A stretch of DNA of 64,000 bases from Aselliscus stoliczkanus (GCA_033961575.1 CM066730.1:135745523-135809522); one strand, 5' to 3'. Shown: positions 1-13,239, counted from the stretch's first letter. Translations and numbers: made by a program. The notes: generated by a model not told the origin, from the sequence alone.

Positions 1-824
1 CTGTAGTGCCCCTGAAGGATGATGATGCTTGAGCTGGACAGATTTGGGAAGGGGTCACTGGTGACTCTGGAAAAGGGGTCACCGGGACTCTGGTAGTTGT
101 TGGGAGGAAACCAGATTGCAGAGGTAAAAGGAGTGCAGTGCTTGGGGTAGGGAAGGCAGTGATATATCATTGAAGCTGAAAGAGGCAGAAGAGGCTACAG
201 AGAATTGATATTGTGTGTTTGGGGTTAAAGGAGCTTGAACATCTTTGTTGGCAGAGAAGAAGAATTCAGAGACAGAGACAGAGAGATGCTATAAAAAGGA
301 GAAAAGATGTTTGATGGCTCAAGGTCTTGGAGGAGTTGGAAAAGACTGGAATCCACAGCAGAGGCAGATGAGGTCAGCTTAGGCAAGATGCTGAGATAGG
401 TATTCCTCTGAGATGGAAGCAAAAAGAAGGGAAAGGTCCAGGATGATGTGGGAGGGGCAAAAAGGGGTGGAGGCCACTCATTCAGATAGCCCTGATCTTT
501 TCAGGAAAGCAAGAGTGGGATCCAGGCTTTGGCAACTGCAAAGAGATGGTTAATTTTGATAAACAAAGAACTCTTCGAGGGTTGTCAAGTGGTCCCATTG
601 TCCACTGAGATGAAACCACAGGATTTACAGTGGAGGGAGCCTTTCGGCGGGACATGTGACAACATCAAGTAGTCTAGGTGTGGCAGTGTGGACAGGTGGG
701 TAATAGGGCTCACTGAAGGAGTGTGGGTCCCAGTCATATGTCACCTATGAGGTTAGGAAGGCTGTATGAGGGATATTTAAGAGGGTACCTGCAAAAGGTA
801 TTAAACCCCAAATGATCTCCTCAG

Positions 825-990
825 ATCAGGCCCTGTGCTAAGCATGTGACATAGGATATCTCATTTAATCCTCATAATGATCCTGTGACCTAGCATGACT
901 AGTCCAGTTTTATATGTGAGAAGCATGACACTGAGAGGAGTCAACAGACTTGCCTGAGGTCACCCAATGACTAAGTGTGTTGCTGGGGTT
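825..990 (+). repeat. MIR SINE fragment
   Basis: Core words 'ctcatttaatcctcataa', a degenerate 'agttttatatgtgagaag' and 'tgcctgaggtcaccca' follow the order of the MIR consensus (tail of the core, then the '-aggtcac' element). This is an old, diverged eutherian repeat. Confidence 0.7.
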
Positions 991-1186
991 TAGTGTCGAT
1001 ACTGTTCAGTTGTTCCTTCCATTCCCGACATCCAGGAAGTGAGGCACATGTAACCCTGTTGAGAAGGCCAGAGGGGGAGTTAAATGGGCATCAGGAAGTC
1101 TGAATTCTGGATCCAAAGGCTTTCCCCCAACTTGGATCCAACTCCTCTGCCCCAGCTTTAAATCCCTCCTATGGCTTGCTTTTACT

Positions 1187-1302
1187 TTTTTTTATTTTTT
1201 TTTATTTTGAGGGCAGTGTCACCGGCCCTCATATGTGGGACCCGAACTGAGGCCGCTGGCTTCCCAAGCCAGTGCTTAACCACTGTGCCACTCTGCCAGC
1301 CC
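1187..1302 (-). repeat. Short tRNA-derived SINE (type A), reverse
   Basis: Read on the minus strand it starts with a tRNA-like head (A box in 'gagtggcacagtggttaa', a degenerate B box 'agttcgggtcc') and ends in the palindromic 'gagggc' element before an A-rich tail. On the + strand this appears as T-rich, 'gagggcagtgtcac', then 'ccagccc'. It abuts another SINE at 1339. Confidence 0.85.
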
Positions 1303-1338
1303 AAAATACTTGCAGTTTTGTTTTGTTTTGTTTTGTTT

Positions 1339-1485
1339 TTATCTGAGTCATCCTGCCACCTGTTGGCAGCTTGGTGGCAGCTCAGCTCAGCTCAGGCTGG
1401 GCATCGAACTGCTGTTGCTCAGTGCTCAGAGCTCAGTTCACACTCTTGAGCGAGCTCTTAACCAACTGAGCCACTCAGCCCGCCC
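1339..1485 (-). repeat. tRNA-derived SINE type B, reverse
   Basis: The minus strand reads 'gagtggctcagttggttaag', 'gctcgctcaagagtgtg', 'gctcagagctgagc' and ends in 'ggtggcaggatgactcag' before an A-rich tail. It differs from type A by the 'gctcagttggtt' A box and the 'caacaggtggcaggatggc' 3' body. Other copies are at 16234, 35976, 43889 and 56082. Confidence 0.85.
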
Positions 1486-1549
1486 TCCTGTGGCTTGCTT
1501 TTAGAATGGAAGGCAGCTTCCTTAGCCTGACCTTCAGAAATCCCACATG

Positions 1550-1746
1550 CCCTGCCTCCCACCTGCCTTTGCTGTCCTCCTTCCCTCCACTTCAGCCACA
1601 CTGGCCTCAAACTCACCAAGCTAGTTCCCTCCTTGGGACCTTTGTATTTTCTTTATATCTAGATTCTTTCTCTTCTCACGACTGACTCCTTCTCATCATT
1701 CAACTCACAGCTCAAATGTCACCCCCTCAGATGGCTTTCTGGTCTC
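1550..1746 (-). repeat. LINE-2 fragment, reverse
   Basis: The words 'ttgggacctttgtatttt', 'ctccttctcatcattcaa' and 'cagctcaaatgtcacc' follow the reverse complement of the L2 3' region. It resumes after 2204, so the composite SINE at 1747 interrupted it. The word 'agatggctttct' before the SINE and 'agatggcttcct' after it look like the target duplication. Confidence 0.6.
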
Positions 1747-2204
1747 CGGCCCAGGGGCTCAGTTGGTTAAGAGTTGGCTTAGAGCGCGTGCTCTGAGCAA
1801 CAGGACCGCCGGTTCTATTCCCACATGGGCCAGTGAACACTGCACCCTAGCTGAGCTATCGCTGAGCTGCCAACAGATGGCAGGATGTCTCAGCTGGTGT
1901 AATAACAAGATTGCCTGTTCAATGGTGGGCTATGCCCACCTGCAACTAAAGATTGACCTTGGCACCTTGAGCTGAGCTGCCACCTGGATGGCTCAGTGGA
2001 TAGGGAGTGCACTCTTAACAACAAGGCTGCTCGTTCAACTCCCGCTTGGGATGGTGGCTACGCCCACCCGCAACTAAAACTGAACACAGCACCTTGAGCT
2101 TAGAGGCCACAAGCTGCCCGACGGGCAGCCAGATGGCGACTGGCACCCTCCACAACGAAGACTGAAGAACAACTTGGCTGGTCCCCTTCCCCAATTCCCC
2201 AGAT
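1747..2204 (+). repeat. Composite multi-unit tRNA-derived SINE
   Basis: About 460 bp. A tRNA-like head ('ggctcagttggttaagag', B-box-like 'ggttctattcccacatggg') is followed by a second tRNA-like unit ('atggctcagtggatag', 'cgttcaactcccgc') and spacers with 'caactaaagattga' and 'caccttgagctgagctgcc'. It ends in 'ccccttccccaattcccc'. The layout is like the dimeric and trimeric SINEs of rhinolophoid bats and is the best clue to the organism. Near-duplicate flanks (agatggctttct, agatggcttcct) support retroposition into an L2. Confidence 0.75.
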
Positions 2205-2764
2205 GGCTTCCTAGTGACTCCATCTAAAGTCATTTCTCTCTCTCTCCCCTCCCCCCACCCCATTTCTTTCTTTGGATGACCTTTGCTTGTCATTTCTACT
2301 CAACAGAACTCAGTTAACTCAGTCATAAGGCTCTGTTGTCTGTCTCCTTTCCTTTCGGTATCTCCAGTACCTGAACAAGTTCCAGGCTCTTAGTAGGTGT
2401 TGAGTGAATATATATGTTAAGTGAATGACCCCTGGGAGCTAGGTTAAAATTCAGTAAACTTCCAATTCTCAAAAATTCCATTAAGCAGCCTTTAGGCTCT
2501 ACACCTGAATCAGTAGGTTACATACGTAATGACAACCTAAAGCTTTTTCTGCTTCCCATATCATCAGGGAAGATGAAGCTACAATTTTAACAATGAACCA
2601 GTTTTACTGGATTTCAGTTCTTCATGGATTCATGGATACCATAAAAGTGGTAGGTAGCTCAACTGACAAAGGCACATCATCAAATGGAGATACCTCTGTA
2701 TTCCATTTGCTGGGTTCAATGTTAGGGGCTTTCATTATAGAACATGAATAACAACCATACCTGC

Positions 2765-2985
2765 TGCTTTCTGAGTGCCTTCCCCATTCTAAACACAGTG
2801 CAAGGTGTGATTAAATACATACACTACCATAATCGATCCTTGCAAGGATTTTGAAGTAAATGTTAACTGCATTTTCCAAGTAAGAAAACTGAGGCTCAGA
2901 GAAATAAGGTAATGTGGTAAAGGTCACAGAACCAGTAAGTAGCTAAGGCAGAATTTCAACCACAATCTATCACCCTCTCAATCTG
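2765..2985 (+). repeat. MIR SINE fragment
   Basis: The words 'tttctgagtgccttcccc', 'gattttgaagtaaatgtt' and 'aactgaggctcagagaaa' follow the MIR core and 3' part in order. Diverged, old insertion. Confidence 0.7.
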
Positions 2986-3304
2986 GATTTTATTTACGAT
3001 CCCAAAAGGGACACTTCATTTTTAAAATGTGCCATTTTTTCATTCTGTCATGAAATGTATATTCTTAATTGTTTTAACAAAAAATAATACGCAGTTTCCC
3101 CCGCCCCCCCCACTCTGTTTTTCAAGTGAGATGGTTGTTCCTAGAAGATTTCCTATGTTTATCTTGTGTTTTCATGTCCCCTGGTACATTTCACAGCATA
3201 TCACTAGGCCCTTAGAAAGGATCTACAAATACAGCCATCAGCTTAAGAATTACACACAGACATGGAGAGTGAAACTTAAAATGCACAGCTGTGGGCAATG
3301 TGGG

Positions 3305-3470
3305 GCCGGGTGAGTGATGGGCTCTAGAGCCAGACAGACCTGAGTTCTGGTCCCACTTATTTCACTTGCATTTGGGCAGTTTATGTAGCTTCACTGACCT
3401 TCAGTGTCCTCATCTGTAAAATGGGTATAGTGTCTTGTGCTCTGCGTTAGGAGATAAAGGCATGGTCATT
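3305..3470 (-). repeat. MIR fragment, reverse
   Basis: 'tctagagccagacagacctg', 'tcccacttatttcac' and 'tcctcatctgtaaaatggg' are the classic reverse MIR order. It is followed directly by unassigned sequence up to the mariner at 3615. Confidence 0.7.
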
Positions 3471-3614
3471 AGCCCTCTCGGCCATCTCTGACTCTGCTGT
3501 GGACCTTCTTTGCTGAGTGTCCTCAGAAAACCTGTAAAGAAGAGTAGCCAGTCTTGAAGGCTGTTGAAAATGTAAGACATTAATGCCATTCCTGGGAAAA
3601 AGTTGCTGTACCAG

Positions 3615-4191
3615 GTCTGACAATTAAGTTTGCGAACTTGTTGCAATGCTGTTGCTTACCTTTTTTTCATGTCAGAGGGATTATTCATTATGAATTTGTA
3701 CAAACTGGACAAACAGTTAACCAGTTAACCAAGTTTACTATTTGAAAGTGCTGAAAAGGCTGCATGAAAAAAGACGAAAATGACCTGAACCTTTCTCTAA
3801 CAATTCATGGCACTTACATCACAACAAAGCACCAGCTCACAAGACACTGTCTGTGAGGGAGTTTTTAGCCAGTAAACAAATAACTGTAATGGAACACCCT
3901 CCCTATTCACCTGATTTGGTCCCCAATGCCTTCTTTCTTCACCCGAAGAAAATGCAATATTGAAAGGAAGATATTTTGATGACATTCAGGATATCAAGGG
4001 TAATACAATGATAGTTCTCATGGCCATTCCAGAGAAAGAGTTCCAAAATTGCTTTGAAGGGTGAACTAGGCACTGGTGTTGGTGCATAGCTCCCCAAGGG
4101 GAGTACTTCGAAGGTGACCACAGTGATACTCAGCAATGAGGTATGTAGCACTTTTTCTGGGACGAGTTCACAAACTTAATTGTCAGACCTT
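3615..4191 (+). mobile_element. Mariner DNA transposon, internally deleted copy 1
   Basis: About 575 bp bounded by inverted termini: 'ggtctgacaattaagtttgc' at the left, and its complement 'aaacttaattgtcagacc' at the right end. The + strand keeps only the C-terminal half of a mariner transposase. Readable pieces include a HHNKAPAH-like block (the family has HDNAPAH), VREFLASKQITVMEHPPYSP and DLVPNAFF, where the final catalytic Asp (normally ND) is replaced. The N-terminal DNA-binding half is absent and the frame is broken, so it is non-autonomous and dead. It lies in a KANK4 intron about 100 bp upstream of an exon. Confidence 0.9.
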
Positions 4192-4231
4192 CCATTTTAA
4201 CCAGCAGATAGTGTCCTATTGGATAAGCTAA

Positions 4232-4717
<486 letters not shown>

Positions 4718-6404
4718 TAGCATCTTGAGAAGGCATTTGCCATTTGACTGCTCTAAGATGCCCTTGCAGATAATCCATCTTAATCATGGATTACAAAGCA
4801 GTTCAGGGGTTGGGATGTATCTGTTCAGCCTCTGGGCCCATCTACTTGAGAACACAGAGTAGGGGTATGATCCTAACCATGTAGGACTTAGAGTTAGACA
4901 AGGCTCCATATGAAACAATGGGGACTCCTCAAAAGGCCATTTACCTATCTTTGACCAATACAAGAACAAGTAGAGTGCATTCAACTCTCCTTTCCACCTA
5001 GAGTGATCAAAGATGGGAGATTAACAATCAAGAACTAGGACGGCTCTGAGATTTTACTCTATCTTAAAGCTAATGAGTTATCATGCTATGGTACCCTGGA
5101 TGCTAGCAGATGACATGAGACTCCTGTGCCAGAGACAAAGGACAGTGCATTACACACAGCAGTAGCAGCAGCCACAGCATTGGTATTTATACCAGTTCCC
5201 CAAATCCCAAATCCCCATTCCCACAGGGCAGTGTGAGAGGGCCAGATCCCTGTGCACAGAGTGGGTTGTGTTACTGATGAACCCTGAGCTTAGGGAAACT
5301 GAATCTTTTATACTGGTCAGTAAGCATGTCTGCCCTCTTCTGGTGGAGACACTATCTCTATCTTCTTAGGCTGTGCACTGTGCAAACATCCCTAAAAGGA
5401 GTCTAGAACAAAAGTACAGATAGTGCCTTGCTCACAAGATGTGCAAAAAGCTAAGAGACCCATGGAAAATTGTCTCTCAACAGTATATTAAACTCCACTC
5501 CCCCCACCACCAAAGGGATTGCAGACAGTAGCCTAACCTGATGGCAAAGTCACTTTGCATACTTCATCTAATAGCCACCCTACTGATGGCAAGAAACAGA
5601 CATTTGTGGATCACTTTCTGATTTTCAAAATATTTTCAACCACCTACAACTCCCACTTCATGTGATTCAATAAAGCTGTTTTCATTTTAAATATGTTTCC
5701 CATAAACATGTTAATTTTTTTCTATATTGGCCCTCTTGCAAGAGGGGATGCTCACCTATGATCAAAATCAACACCCTTTCATTATGGAGGGAAAACTGAT
5801 GGTCTAGGAGGGTAAGGGACTCATCCCAAAGGAGGGATGGGAATTCATAGCTGTAGCTTCTCCCTTCACCATCCCTTGGGGCCTTTACATATGAGGAGAG
5901 GTTGCGGATACCAGGTTAAGTGGGAGTGAGCTGGGAAGCTGGGAGTCTCCTGAGCTAAGCGACTTATTTCTCCTTTTACCTCCAGGGTCAGCACAATAGC
6001 TGGCATATAACAGTGCTCCGTAAATGATCATTGAACTAAATTGTATTCAACTGGACCAGAAAGGAGGTGAGGAAGGAAAGAAGGGCCCGAGTCAGGTAGA
6101 GGAGCAGACATGAAGACAATCTGCATATGTCATCTGACTTGACTACCACTTAGAGAGAGGGGTTTGGATAGAAACTTCATGGCCTGGTTAGTTCAATAAA
6201 CAACCATTTCCTCAGAGCTGATTATAAGGAATCCAAAAAGCAAACAGTCTTCTCTGGAAAGAACTGTCTGGGTTCCAGAGAAATTCACCAGGATACCTAA
6301 TATATAGTCCTACTATATACTATAGTCCCACTATTTGTCATATATAGTCCCACTATACATGACAAACTGAGCAGTTGTCATACATTCTCTCTAACCTTCA
6401 TAAT

Positions 6405-6570
6405 GGTAATAATAGCTAACACCAAGTATTTGCTAAGCACTCGGGTCTCACAACAACCCCATGAGACAGGAAATACTGTTAATAATTCCCATTTTAGTCA
6501 CCAAGAGGTTAGCGTGTCCAGATTCACATAGGTAATAAGTGGCAGAGCTAGGATTTTTCTGATTGCAAAC
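6405..6570 (+). repeat. MIR SINE fragment
   Basis: 'aatagctaacaccaagtatt', 'caacaaccccatgagacagg' and 'aataagtggcagagctagga' follow the MIR consensus in order. Confidence 0.75.
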
Positions 6571-6629
6571 CCTCTTTCTTTTCTCGAAGTCCCAGCGTTC
6601 TGGGCAGGGACGTACAATCTATCTGAGAC

Positions 6630-6840
6630 TGCAGGTTGGCACTTTAATCAGTGAACACATCAGCAAACATGTCTTTAGCATTTTTTACTTGTAAAACACT
6701 GTGCTCAGAGCCACAGGGGATCTGACAGAAGAGAAAATATAGTTCTTGCCTCATTCCCACAAACTTAGAAAACCTGACGTCCAGTCAGAGGGACCTGACC
6801 TGCCTGGAACTCAGGAGAACAATGAGGACAAATATAATCA
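6630..6840 (+). repeat. L2-like fragment
   Basis: 'aaacactgtgctcagagcca', 'agttcttgcctcattcc' and 'ctggaactcaggagaa' resemble the diverged 3' region of LINE-2. Assigned from word order only. Confidence 0.4.
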
Positions 6841-6902
6841 AGTCCTATGAAAGGACTATGTATATACAGGAAAATCTATGAGAAATAATGGTTAATTTAT
6901 AA

Positions 6903-7110
6903 TCAGAAAAATTACTACTATGCTATATTGTATTTATATCCTTTATCTCATTTGATTCCCACAAAAGCCCTGTGAGGTATGTAAGACAGATCATTATTAT
7001 AGTAATTTTTAAGAAAGGAAAAACCAAGATTCGGGGATGACAAGTGATGGGGCCAGGGTCATACACTAGGAAACAGCAGAGCCAGAGCTTAGACTTGCTT
7101 TCTGAGTCTA
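6903..7110 (+). repeat. MIR SINE fragment
   Basis: 'cctttatctcatttgattcc', 'aaagccctgtgaggtatgta' and 'aacagcagagccagagctta' give the MIR core and 3' end, forward. Confidence 0.7.
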
Positions 7111-7329
7111 ATCTCTTGCTGTGTCCAATAGGGATGTAAACCATTGTCACTGGGGATAGATTAGAAATGACCACAAGGTCATGCAAACAGAGATCGTGTT
7201 GAGATTAGAGGGTTCTGGATATCATTACACTGAAAATCTGAGAGGCATTTAGAGCATACCAAGCCTTCCTAGAGGAAGTCAGGCTGGGACAGGTAGCAAG
7301 AAATCACAGAAGGATTAAATGCAGCATTT

Positions 7330-8055
<726 letters not shown>

Positions 8056-8509
8056 TAACAAGTGGGTGTTTCATTTCCCTTTCTGAAAAGTTCCTTGCCA
8101 GCCAGCAGAACTCAGGGAACCATATGGCAGTAGCAACAGAATTGACCTCATAAATCTGTTGTGGGATTTAGATGCAATGATGGATGTTACATGCATGGAG
8201 CCTTGGAGCTGAGAAACCCCAGACCCTAGCCTTTCACACCATCATGCCCAGGCCTGGCTTTGGCCCTGAACCTTACCGGGTCACCCCAATACCAGTATGT
8301 GGGCTTTTAAGGCAGCAGCTTGGATGGGAAATCTCTGCTCCCGAAAGGCTGGACTCCCGAAAGGCTGGAGAAAGGAACCAAGTGTAAATTATGTCTACTC
8401 CCTGACAGTGATCCACCTTACAGAGTAACCCATTTCATAAAGCCAACCTGATTAAAGTTGCCATGTCAGATACATGGTTCTTAAAGAAACTTCCTGAAAG
8501 GTGATGGTG

Positions 8510-8800
8510 ATGGGGGTGATAATGATTGTGATTGTGACAATTATGATGACAATAATGAAAACAGGTCCCATGCATCTAGTACTTTCACGGTGCCAGGTAC
8601 CATACTAAGCATTTACATGGACCATCTCATTGAAATCCCATAATAACCTCATGAGGTTGACTCTGTTGATGTCACCCATTTGCTCACAAGGAAACAGAGG
8701 CACTGAGTGGTTAAGTAACATACCCCAGATCACACAGCCAGGGGAACCCAGCTCCATCAAACTCCTAAACCCAGACTCTTAATTGCTGCATCATCATCAC
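8510..8800 (+). repeat. MIR SINE fragment
   Basis: 'ggtgccaggtaccatactaa', 'acctcatgaggttgactctg' and 'ggaaacagaggcactgagtg' give MIR order, preceded by a degenerate (GAT)n stretch around 8500-8560. Confidence 0.75.
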
Positions 8801-8957
8801 TGTTGTCATATTGCAGGGTCCACGTCTCTGGTTCCCTGCCAAATTCTTAGCACCTAGTAGAGTGTCTGCTACATATCAGGGGAATGAATCAACAGTTGAA
8901 TGAATGAATCCCTAAACTTCAGAGGCAAATCGTCAGGATGTGATCCTATGACTGATA

Positions 8958-9190
8958 ATTGCAGCAGGTAGTGTTTCTAGAGTACTTACAGGGACTAAAC
9001 TCTTTTCATGCATTATCTCACTAATCCTCTCAGTAATCAAGTGAGATAGATACTGTGGTCCCTAATTTTTTAGTGATAAGGAAACAGAGGCCTAGACAGT
9101 TTGTGTAGCTATTATAAGGTCACAAGCTGCCGAATCTCAGATATATTCTTATATTCTGCTTATATTCTTGGGATATATAAGCCCAAGTCT
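8958..9190 (+). repeat. MIR SINE fragment
   Basis: 'gcattatctcactaatcctc', 'aagtgagatagatactgtgg' and 'aggaaacagaggcctagaca' match the MIR core and 3' part. Confidence 0.65.
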
Positions 9191-9879
9191 GACTGGAGTG
9201 TCCTTAGTGTTGGCACTATAATTTAATGCTTTAAACAGACATCTCTATACTTTCTTAATACCCACAGTTCCAAAGGAATAAAGGCCTGGGGAGGGGAAGA
9301 GAGTCCCCTCCCTTCTCAAGGACAGTCCCTCTTACTAGGCCACGACTGAACTACCCTAGATTGTTCCATCAATGATCGAAGCTGCAGGGTCCCACACACC
9401 ACACATCAGGCAGCAGTCCAGTGTCTTCAGGTCCCATGAACCCCAGCTCTACCCCAAAACTATTTCTGAGATAATTAGAGAGCACAGACCATCAAAAAAA
9501 AATGCTTGCAGGAACAGTGATAAGCTGCTGGAAATAAGAGCCTCCTGTTCTAAACATTATAGTCAGACGAAGGATCTGTATTCATGAGCTCCCTGCAGGG
9601 TTGCCCTGGGGGAGAAGAAGGCAACCCCTTAATCTGGAACCAAGCCCAGGGCCCTCATAGGAGTGACCACTCCTGTTTGCCTTAGGGAGGCCTGGAAAGA
9701 GCAGGGGCAGGAACTTTGGAGGTCCCTGGTTAGCTGGGATACTCATCAGGCAGTGACTGACGACATCTCCTGGACACCTCTGGAGGTCTCTCACAGAAAA
9801 GAGCTAAGTGGCTGCTTTCAAGAGGTGGAGAAAAGAACCATGGAGGGAGGGCTCCATTGTACTTCAGACAACCCAGTGA

Positions 9880-10190
9880 TTGTTAAAAGCATGGATTTGA
9901 AACACTCATGGGTCTGAAACTGGGTTTAGTGACTGTGTGCCTTTGGCCCACTCACCTAACCACTCTTAGCCTCTGCAAGCTCGTCTGTAAATGGGGTAAT
10001 AATAGGCATTATCTACATACAGTAATAGGCATTATCTACATACAGTAATGTTTGTAAAGCCCATATCTGACTCTTAGCCTCTGCAAGCTCGTCTGTAAAT
10101 GGGGTAATAATAGGCATTATCTACATACAATAATAGGCATTATCTACATACAGTAATGTTTGTAAAGCCCGTATCTGACTTCTAGGAGGT
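9880..10190 (-). repeat. MIR fragment, reverse, partly duplicated
   Basis: 'agcatggatttgaaacactc', 'tgtgcctttggcccactcac' and 'ctcgtctgtaaatggggtaa' are the reverse MIR order. The last part is present twice because of the tandem duplication at 9963-10178. Confidence 0.6.
9963..10178. repeat. 108-bp tandem duplication with inner 23-bp repeat
   Basis: The block starting 'ctcttagcctctgcaagctc' at 9963 recurs from 10071 with very few changes (108-bp period). Inside each copy a 23-bp unit starting 'taataggcattatctaca' is itself repeated twice (10000 and 10023, and again in copy two). A duplication within a duplication, therefore young relative to the MIR it sits in. Confidence 0.93.
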
Positions 10191-10405
10191 AGTCAGTTGA
10201 TGGTAACTGTGATTGTTATGAACAGGTGAACAGTGAGAGTTGAAATGAAACTATGACTACGTCAATGAGTAGGGACCTTGGCATTTGTAGGCAGAGCCTG
10301 GAGGGAATAGCAAGCATGAAGTTGTGGAGTTAGGTGGGGCAGTGAATCAGAGGGAGACTCTCCCCCAAAGGGAGAAGCCAAGTGGTCGACATACTCAATT
10401 TAGTC

Positions 10406-10619
10406 CAGGGGTTCTCATTCTGGGGGTGATTTTACCCTCCGGGGAGAGTTGGCAATATCTGGAGTCGTTTTTAGTTATCACAATTTGGGGAGGAGGTATT
10501 CCAGGCATCTAATGGGTAGAGACTAGGGATGCTGCTAAACATCCTACAATGCACATGAACAATGAAGAATTACAAATTATCTGGCACAACGTGTCAGTAG
10601 TGCCATGGTGGAGAAGCTG
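10406..10619 (+). mobile_element. MER20 (non-autonomous hAT DNA transposon)
   Basis: 'aggggttctcattctggggg', 'ggcaatatctggagtcgttt', 'gatgctgctaaacatcctac' and 'gtgtcagtagtgccatggtg' follow the MER20 consensus from end to end. Both termini (CAGGGGTTCTCA on the left, a GGAGAAGCTG-like end on the right) are present, so it is nearly full length. Confidence 0.8.
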
Positions 10620-11530
10620 ATATAGGCAAGTGCTGGAATCCAGATGGAATTAGACAGCCATCTCGGTCAAGCACTCCATCAGGAAGAGTCAGGTTGGGGC
10701 TGAGGACCAGGCCGGCTGCAGTTCAGGGCAGGGCTCGAAGCCTGGAAGGAACTAGACAGTTAACCAGAAGATGGCTGCAGAAGCCTGTCATAGCAGATGC
10801 TAGAGAGGGTTAGCGATGCCCAGGGACATAGGTGTGGCCAAGCGGAGTGGGCAGCAGCTCCACAGGGGGTTCTAGATCCCATCCATGGCCCAGTCACTTG
10901 CTGCCTGCTCAGGTCAGGGTCAATTCAGAATTCACACCCAATGTTCCCAAGGGCAGCCTGAGAAATTTCCGTGGGAGAAGGGAACTGCTGACTGTGCCCT
11001 ACCAAGCACCAAGCCCGGTGCCTTGAGCTTTACCTTGGAGGGCAGGGTCCAGCTCATATCATGATCACCATATTGTCTCAATGTTCACCTTTTCTGTGGA
11101 GCTCAGATGCAGGGATTATTTGAGAATTCCGTTGGAAAATTGGGAGAATTGATGTCCTGACATGGGTTTCTCTCTTCCTACCAACATTTAATGGTCAATA
11201 TAAATGCAGAACCCTCTGAACAGCCAGCAAGGCATGTTGCCTAGGTTTAGAAAGTAATTCAAGAAATCGGCCACCCACCCTCTTGGAGGCTACAAGAGTG
11301 AGGAGGGCGGGAAGGTGGTGGTGAGGGCTGACCCCCAGGACCCAGAGCCTCACCCTTTGAAGGGCTTCATTTTGGCAGCTCCTCCGAAACACCCATCGAA
11401 TTGAAAGCTTCCAAAAGGCAGACACTATTCCTTGTTCACCTTTGCCTGATACACAGTAGGTTCTTGTCATATTGAAAGACAACCCCACTGTCATACACAG
11501 CTGGGTGCGCGCCAGCGCACGCACGCGTGC

Positions 11531-11535
11531 ACACA

Positions 11536-11577
<42 letters not shown>
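11531..11577. repeat. (AC)n microsatellite
   Basis: About 23 AC units with one G interruption near the start. Several short predicted reading frames in the region are only translations of this tract. Confidence 0.98.
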
Positions 11578-11581
<4 letters not shown>

Positions 11582-12915
11582 TGCTGGATGCCGAGCCTGT
11601 GTCTCCCTGCCACACCTGGCTTCCACTGGAGCGCCACTTTGTGGGCTTGTTCCCAGGATTCTGGCAGAGTCATTTGAGGGTCACACCCTCCCCACGTGGT
11701 CTCTCCAGCCAAACTCTGTGAGCTGAATGGGTGCCCCACTCTCCATAATATCTACAATTGAGGAGTGCACAGATGCAGGCTGTCCTCTGCAGATGGGCTC
11801 TGTTCAAAGGTCCTCGGTGACTGGCCCTGTGGCTCTTTTCCCTAATAACAGTAATCACACCATCTTCGTGGTTATACAGAGCCTCGGGGATGACAGAGCA
11901 CAGCGATGAGATCCAGAATGCAGGGAGGACAGGCCTAAATAAACCCAGGTCCTTCCTTAAAGTCCTTGTGTTGTACCAGACTGGCCCAATCTAAGAAAAT
12001 ATCATTAAGATTTAGGTTGCTGGGGTTCTTCGTCAACTTGGAATGAACACAGTACCTGTCTGTTAACCATCCAGCACTCCCCTCTTTCAACAGGGCTTAC
12101 TGAGGGCTAATCCAGTGCCTGGCCTCAGGGAGACTAAGATTAATCAAATAACTGCGCAAATAGCACTTATAAAGGGTGGTAAATGGAAGGCACAGGGTGT
12201 CATGAGGCCTGTTCAGGGAAAGAATTTCACATTTTGTGAAGTCCAGGTGCCATCCTTTGGAGTCCCACTGAAACGCCGCTGCCTTCCTCTGCTCCCGCTG
12301 CTCGCTACACACCCAGTGGTCACCCTCTTCCCGGAGCTCATGCTGCCCCTGGTGTGTATTTGGGTTCTTGCTGTGCATTATAGTTATAGGTGGGGAGCAA
12401 AGATGGCAGCTGGACTACATTCTGGGGCACAGAGAAACGACCGAAGAGTTTTAAGCTGAGTGTGAACACTTACCACCTGCTTCTGTGGATTTTTCACGTT
12501 TTAGGAAATAACTCCCCCCAACATACAGTAGAATAACAAACAATCTAGTGGGGCCTTGTGTGCTCCCCCATGTATCAAACCCCTTAATATGTATGTGACA
12601 AAATGTAAAAGTATTCACACTAACGGTGCTAAATAAGGATCATACATAGCCTCAGGTTGGCTTTTGCCTTCAAATGAGTTACCAAAAAAGTGGTTTCCAG
12701 AGATGTTTCCATTTTGGAATTCTGGATATAGGATTGAGCCCACTCATGAGACTGCAGCTACCCTCACAGGGCTCCTCAGCCACTGCAGCATGTCCTCAGC
12801 CACTTTCCCCACCTCTCTGTAGAGATGGCTGGTGCTGCCTGTGAGAGAGCCCTTGTGAGTGCAACTTCCTGCATTGCTGCAGCAGCGTAAAAAACCCTAG
12901 TATAAAAGCATTAGG

Positions 12916-13040
12916 GGGGCTGGCCGAGTGTCGCTGTGGTTAAGCGCTGGCTTGGGAAGCCAGCGGCCCTGGTTCGGGTCCCACATGTGAGGGCCAGTGA
13001 CACTGCCCTCAAAAAAAAAAAAAGAAAGAAAGAAAGAAAA
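12916..13040 (+). repeat. Short SINE type A
   Basis: Head 'ggctggccgagtgtcgctgt', perfect anticodon arm, B box 'ggttcgggtcc', terminal palindrome and an A/GAAA-rich tail. The flanking word 'aaaagcattagg' occurs before (12904-12915) and after (about 13041-13052). Confidence 0.9.
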
Positions 13041-13051
13041 AAAGCATTAGG

Positions 13052-13156
13052 GAGCTGGCTGAGTGGCACAGTGGTTAAGAGCTGACTTGGGACACCAGCA
13101 GCCCTGGTTCGGATCCCATATATGGGGGCCAGTGACACTGCTCTCCAAAAAAAAAA
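13052..13156 (+). repeat. Short SINE type A, tandem neighbour
   Basis: 'gctggctgagtggcacagtg', 'cttgggacaccagcagccct' and 'gggggccagtgacactgctc' then an A tail. It begins inside the right target duplication of the preceding SINE, so the two inserted at nearly the same spot. Confidence 0.88.
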
Positions 13157-13239
13157 GTACTAGGGTATCATGCACCAGGAGGTCAAAATGTGCACTTCCT
13201 TCCATGCTGTGAGCCCACATCTAAGCGTTGGTCCTTAGA

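Noticed and set aside
11195..11739. Several frames across the (AC)n tract
   Set aside because: They read as runs of Val-Cys or His-Thr from the microsatellite and carry no domain.
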